A DNA stretch of 7,560 bases from Kiritimatiellia bacterium. Its GTDB lineage: Bacteria > Verrucomicrobiota > Kiritimatiellia > RFP12 > DVOR01. Below are positions 7,101-7,560 of the stretch, piece by piece. Positions within the stretch are counted from its first letter, which is position 1. Every line of letters starts with the position of its first letter. The notes below the pieces were generated by a model that worked only from the letters and a program-made list of their open reading frames with translations, had not been told where the DNA came from and ran no database searches. Location: assembly GCA_017457555.1 (NCBI GenBank), contig JAFTHG010000039.1, positions 1 to 7,560 of the forward strand, written 5' to 3'. A program made the position numbers and the translations under genes.

Positions 7101-7559
7101 AAGACCAGCAGCAGGGATAGCCAAGGTATACGCACCTGCCACCTTGAGCGTTGCACCCTGAACCGTCACAGCGTTCATCGTGACATTATCTTCCAAGGTC
7201 AAGGTAGCGCCTTCTTCAGCGATAAGCGTTACAGGGATATTCGTGAGGGATTCTGGAAGGCCTGTTGCGACCGTATCCCCAAACTTCCATTCCAGATCTG
7301 CCCAAGTAGAACCCACTGCGGGAACCGTTGCAGTCAACGCACCTGAGAAAGTAACCTCAAGCACATAGCCAGCGTCCGTCTTCACCACATCAATCGTGCG
7401 ACCGTCAGCCCCTGTTGTTGGGAGCGTAACTTCAACCTTTGCGGTCTCGTCTTCGCACGTAACCATACCGGTCAAACCGATTGTGCTTGATTCCCAAACC
7501 TGCGACAAGTCAATCGAAGACGCGTCAATCGTTAAAGTATTGCCAGACGTCACCGTCAC
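444..7559 (-). CDS. Giant secreted beta-helix repeat protein with an internal SGNH/GDSL (CE3-like) esterase domain, 5' partial
   Basis: Seen: an uninterrupted frame of 2371 residues ending in TAA at 446-444 and open at the right edge, so the true start and any signal peptide lie outside. The first in-window codon is GTG in the middle of a repeat and is not taken as the start. Composition is Thr/Ala/Gly/Val-rich with many short alternating beta strands and few Cys. Order: beta-helix module A, module B, beta-sandwich, SGNH esterase, Pro/Thr/Ser linker, LamG-like sandwich, module C, C-terminal region. Family knowledge: such repeats form parallel beta-helices in autotransporter-like surface or secreted proteins, and SGNH domains of the CE3 type deacetylate plant polysaccharides such as xylan. 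Inference: an extracellular or surface-bound polysaccharide esterase on a long repetitive stalk. No C-terminal transmembrane helix, LPXTG, PEP-CTERM or autotransporter barrel is visible. An intrinsic terminator follows 16 bases after the stop. The coding call is very secure; the exact substrate is not. Confidence 0.95.
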   Translation of the reverse strand: MTVTSGNTLTIDASSIDLSQVWESSTIGLTGMVTCEDETAKVEVTLPTTGADGRTIDVVKTDAGYVLEVTFSGALTATVPAVGSTWADLEWKFGDTVATGLPESLTNIPVTLIAEEGATLTLEDNVTMNAVTVQGATLKVAGAYTLAIPAAGLTTTSAISLDRDTTLDLTAGDAVAGIVKAIEGDGTIKVKLTAAHSNAVNFENFTGTTDITAGYFSVDKGTIGKTLKLANGTAAQTTKTTTDATLNIVITGTAKFYANNSFPYTTSGTISGGTLDKQGAATLTVAEATSACAINVGTLVINPGAGNETILGTLSGPSALTITSGTVKVNSGNGNYNGTITINSGATLASGTANSIPFTKGTIVNDGTLEIYGGNLAPVSGVGDVLISGATLPAPITVTGTVTIAADSTATMSENATDYNGAELKIEGGNLQVLGTLNATAGTVTIASGKALSGTGSIEGAITFADDASIDISNDAVTVAGDVTFGATLNVTVSGEETIAGQQILVKADADITEEAAVEGLTVLVNGNEGYYVAQNADGYVLRKVITNPTLSADVAGGTTTLSALLDGNELEADTVLTINFGDGDTPGRFTFDNETAVTFAQITVTGTAGGTIAKSETAAAVTTKLATINTTVTVNAGVATFTVTEIPATGALTVADTTTVAAVTGEGVLAYNDVLPTNVTGLTDATNWTGTLALVSTPAQDDIAFNSLGNASSTVRLQDYTGSLSNKTAATCYTPDLEIKGINTISSATQYAIPIFQGDISGDGTLTISANENTNYFFTGDFSNFTGTLALTNASPKVAIGPAEWDTWNKWNDNDTLTKIGRGYIFVNTPTTIKGSFSAVNGVTVTEAGIISGTGTIASALTLAGGATVDTTSGTLTATNTVTLPSALTVKVAAIPAVGTAVPILKTTTFASNTGAVDGTAVTVKVGDETAEGNYRLVKTPTALLLDNIPAASTSITTSTEALTEIFSTLEDASGKGIQVDLDAAVPYAPGWVSGESYALKSLFLKKRSNSGDAANAETTVTIVDANDTSIEIGTSISCETTEEGYLFTFADAVILDASKTYQFRFSATIGIRGVGVGANQSASLYLDNNLAIVIPAYVPLYTLTAERIVDTSPILSGGDAELEVTTVPEKIRLKTATFGYGSHTVLQYTGDGAADWSQMQVDGLPDGAQVVTTETTWGFEIKTLNVLTVGDSITAGLVTYYNSSANWHVPGGYRLPLYKYLTRTGYTMKYLGSSDVFGTSTSGIANPEEGNPSPSLGENVHHEGHSGARLNQMITRFGNANVQAVLASQGTPDVITLHLGTNDFGMDGDSVENALNEMKSLLYLLNGSGTDAAGTGATPLYPNATIFVAKIIPRADDGLMTNKIGPFNEQLATYVTSLASDKLVLVDLGMANNYGFLRHDGLHPSTEGYAQMAKAWFEAIDTKFDPFGEATAVPTPVASTQTTDVAESDRSGASKTAGVLKAAEWTDFTGFATGFISPIGYMPESERPWQLDVRGANVPSVTDGVLSLNGAPLTVNVVDGRIGTTASTYTVVMTVSDLVAGNVLFTDSSLACTDWPNSKGSTVADLGKLTVTDADTLAWSYNGSAEVAIDLEGANLTDTTPDTIAITITNNQCTVAVNGGTPVTISAGTGVDESYRGNFSIGAMSTAETGSSMKLYRLSFYEGAATVIMPTTEGIINVGSGDDQYTSWSTAQLAFGFGNSLESLTINFTADAQTFDFDNAEALSLKQVTITGVTGGTITKTGAGMVTATAATIDTGVTVNGVQLASTVINENASLAITDYAVLSGSVTGSGELSITGATLTEPLSKKLVADTWTGMVVLTDVEDSKLDLAKLVNAESSLTLNGYVKVYVYDCTVKQLTLNGSFEGINGTSNSNLRQTMIITELVGAGTLYGHKTSGGNAAYVRLGITSADQFTGVVDLSAETATGTTVCFGDIATRDGAIVFSDNADATIPEGKTWKAVNGVLVWATGTISGTGTIGCDLVCESTATSTFNGTLTGDLAVTTGTLTLAKANVLTDVTVTGAANKKAVLILSDGTTICGLAKIGATEDYGENAATLTLDGAVTLLSDATMTLQRRATLDATTHVRSMLTVATGATIRGDAQRLYEILCPITFAEGAIIDTATYAKTANEANAPFTYYGGSSNIHFPEDGHVIVKIAYNNTFFSIYTQMGGAYEGLTAIEWASCVTCQRADGSFWPTENVYFVTREKYRMFDVGFQEANINGASNELEAYAAKLAYELKIYPSIQGNVTAIDNIEYDTCFTDYGASNLVEGVLSLRADFGVSNVTVVGDQVAIAVKVENGSGQAAYLRDTTVIQLSTDDGEYTEITALTDADLTNAGLSNADGLYWYWAGSLANGTGTTKYTVKAVNTSGE
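1200..2495 (-). other. Protein domain: beta-helix repeat module C (residues about 1689-2120)
   Basis: The repeat scaffold resumes after the esterase block. Motifs in order are a Ser-Trp-Ser start, LTINF at 1706-1710, Phe-Asp-Phe-Asp-Asn ending at 1721, a Val-Thr-Gly-Gly-Thr-Ile turn, Thr-Trp-Thr-Gly, Gln-Phe-Thr-Gly and SGTGTI at 1973-1978. Spacing from Phe-Asp-Asn to SGTGTI is 254 residues here and 261 in module B, which supports duplication of a whole module. The last part, with Leu-Gln-Arg-Arg-Ala-Thr-Leu and Ile-Arg-Gly-Asp-Ala-Gln, diverges from the endings of modules A and B. Its role is structural. Confidence 0.7.
2556..3167 (-). other. Protein domain: LamG/concanavalin-like beta-sandwich (residues about 1465-1668)
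   Basis: The segment begins after a Pro/Thr/Ser/Asp-rich linker (about 1427-1458). It shows the long alternating strands of a laminin-G or concanavalin-like fold, including Tyr-Thr-Val-Val-Met-Thr-Val, Asp-Thr-Ile-Ala-Ile-Thr-Ile and Cys-Thr-Val-Ala-Val-Asn-Gly-Gly, and ends in a typical last strand, Met-Lys-Leu-Tyr-Arg-Leu-Ser-Phe-Tyr-Glu-Gly. Such domains often bind glycans beside a catalytic domain. The call rests on strand pattern and ending only, without a profile search, so the fold is likely but ligand binding is inference. Confidence 0.5.
3294..4004 (-). other. Protein domain: SGNH/GDSL hydrolase, CE3-like acetylesterase (residues about 1186-1422)
   Basis: All four SGNH blocks are present in order. 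Block I is VGDSITAG with nucleophile Ser1194. Block II is HHEGHSGAR with Gly1266. Block III is LGTNDFG with Asn1304. Block V is HDGLHPSTEGY with Asp1402 and His1405. Known for the superfamily: Ser-Asp-His catalysis, with the oxyanion hole formed by Ser, Gly and Asn. The Glu-Gly-His-Ser-Gly form of block II, the Tyr-Arg-Leu-Pro-Leu-Tyr helix after block I, and the Phe-Val-Ala-Lys-Ile-Ile-Pro strand followed by Pro-Phe-Asn-Glu-Gln resemble carbohydrate esterase family 3 acetylxylan esterases rather than lipases. About 235 residues is a full-length domain, so it is probably active. A small insertion rich in Gly/Thr/Asp follows block III. Substrate specificity is inferred only. Confidence 0.88.
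4230..4700 (-). other. Protein domain: beta-sandwich, possibly carbohydrate-binding (residues about 954-1110)
   Basis: The repeat pattern stops here. The segment contains charged and aromatic residues that are rare in the repeats (Lys-Lys-Arg-Ser, Trp, several Tyr and Phe) and predicted alternating strands, including a Tyr-Gln-Phe-Arg-Phe-Ser strand. The length of about 155 residues and its place just before an esterase are what one expects of an appended carbohydrate-binding or jelly-roll module. I do not recognise the family from sequence, so binding is inference. A further beta-rich stretch (residues about 1111-1183) with a Trp-Gly-Phe-Glu-Ile strand links it to the SGNH domain. Confidence 0.45.
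4713..5882 (-). other. Protein domain: beta-helix repeat module B (residues about 560-949)
   Basis: The module carries the strand LTINF at 577-581, Phe-Asp-Asn at 592-594, a Val-Thr-Gly-Thr-Ala-Gly-Gly-Thr-Ile turn, Asn-Trp-Thr-Gly and Asn-Phe-Thr-Gly strands, then SGTGTI at 853-858. It closes with Asn-Tyr-Arg-Leu-Val-Lys-Thr (935-941) and a Leu-Leu-Leu strand. The same order of motifs recurs in module C over 1000 residues later, so the two are paralogous internal duplicates. It directly precedes the beta-sandwich that leads into the esterase. It is likely a structural beta-helix; no catalytic motif is seen. Confidence 0.72.
5925..7310 (-). other. Protein domain: beta-helix repeat module A (residues about 84-545)
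   Basis: This is the first complete repeat module in the window. It opens with a Ser-Thr-Trp segment, then a strand pair ending Glu-Asp-Asn (123-125), which corresponds to the Phe-Asp-Asn of modules B and C. Many short Thr/Gly/Ala strands follow, then the signature Ser-Gly-Thr-Gly-Ser-Ile at 453-458. It closes with a Tyr-Val-Leu-Arg-Lys-Val strand (about 541-545). The Ser-Gly-Thr-Gly pattern, followed by alternating Ala/Val/Thr strands, is typical of autotransporter-associated beta-strand repeats. It is probably structural, forming a rod that holds the catalytic part away from the cell. Residues 1-83 appear to be the tail of an earlier module, since they include a comparable closing strand (Tyr-Val-Leu-Glu-Val). 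Confidence 0.7.
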
Positions 7560-7560
7560 A

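Noticed and set aside
7557..7559. GTG codon as the start of the giant gene
   Set aside because: It lies within a run of beta-helix strands with no signal peptide after it. The frame is open to the window edge, so the real start is outside.

Overview
The window is dominated by one enormous minus-strand gene. It fills positions 444-7559, and its 5' end lies beyond the right edge. The visible 2371 residues are a secreted-type, Thr/Ala/Gly/Ser-rich multidomain protein built largely from parallel beta-helix repeats like those of autotransporter-associated repeat proteins. An SGNH/GDSL esterase domain lies in the middle, and its motif set looks closest to carbohydrate esterase family 3 (acetylxylan-esterase-like). 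Giant repeat proteins of this kind, with embedded carbohydrate-active domains and no obvious anchor, are common in Verrucomicrobiota, especially Kiritimatiellae and Lentisphaeria of gut or rumen. I therefore guess an uncultured bacterium of that kind with moderate GC. This is an inference from protein style only; no taxonomic marker gene is present.

From right to left, which is the direction of transcription: beta-helix module A (residues about 84-545), module B (about 560-949), a beta-sandwich segment (954-1110), a short beta-rich linker, the SGNH hydrolase (1186-1422; Ser1194, Gly1266, Asn1304, Asp1402/His1405), a Pro/Thr/Ser linker, a LamG/concanavalin-like beta-sandwich (about 1465-1668), beta-helix module C (about 1689-2120), and a unique C-terminal region ending Asn-Thr-Ser-Gly-Glu. 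Modules B and C, and less clearly A, share the same order of signature motifs. The esterase block therefore looks like a catalytic cassette set between copies of a repeated scaffold.

The left 443 bases hold no large gene but are structured. Directly after the big gene is a perfect 15-bp-stem intrinsic terminator (388-427). Next come two imperfect direct repeats (310-334, 362-386), a polypurine tract and a 51-codon minus-strand ORF (161-316). That ORF reads like the C-terminus of another secreted beta-strand protein and is followed by a second terminator (104-141) with an almost identical hairpin core. The outermost 80 bases carry three small hairpins in a row. Two of them keep the same loop but have entirely different, fully paired stems. 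This region looks like a place where gene 3' ends and small structured elements accumulate. The long plus-strand reading frames are antisense shadows.
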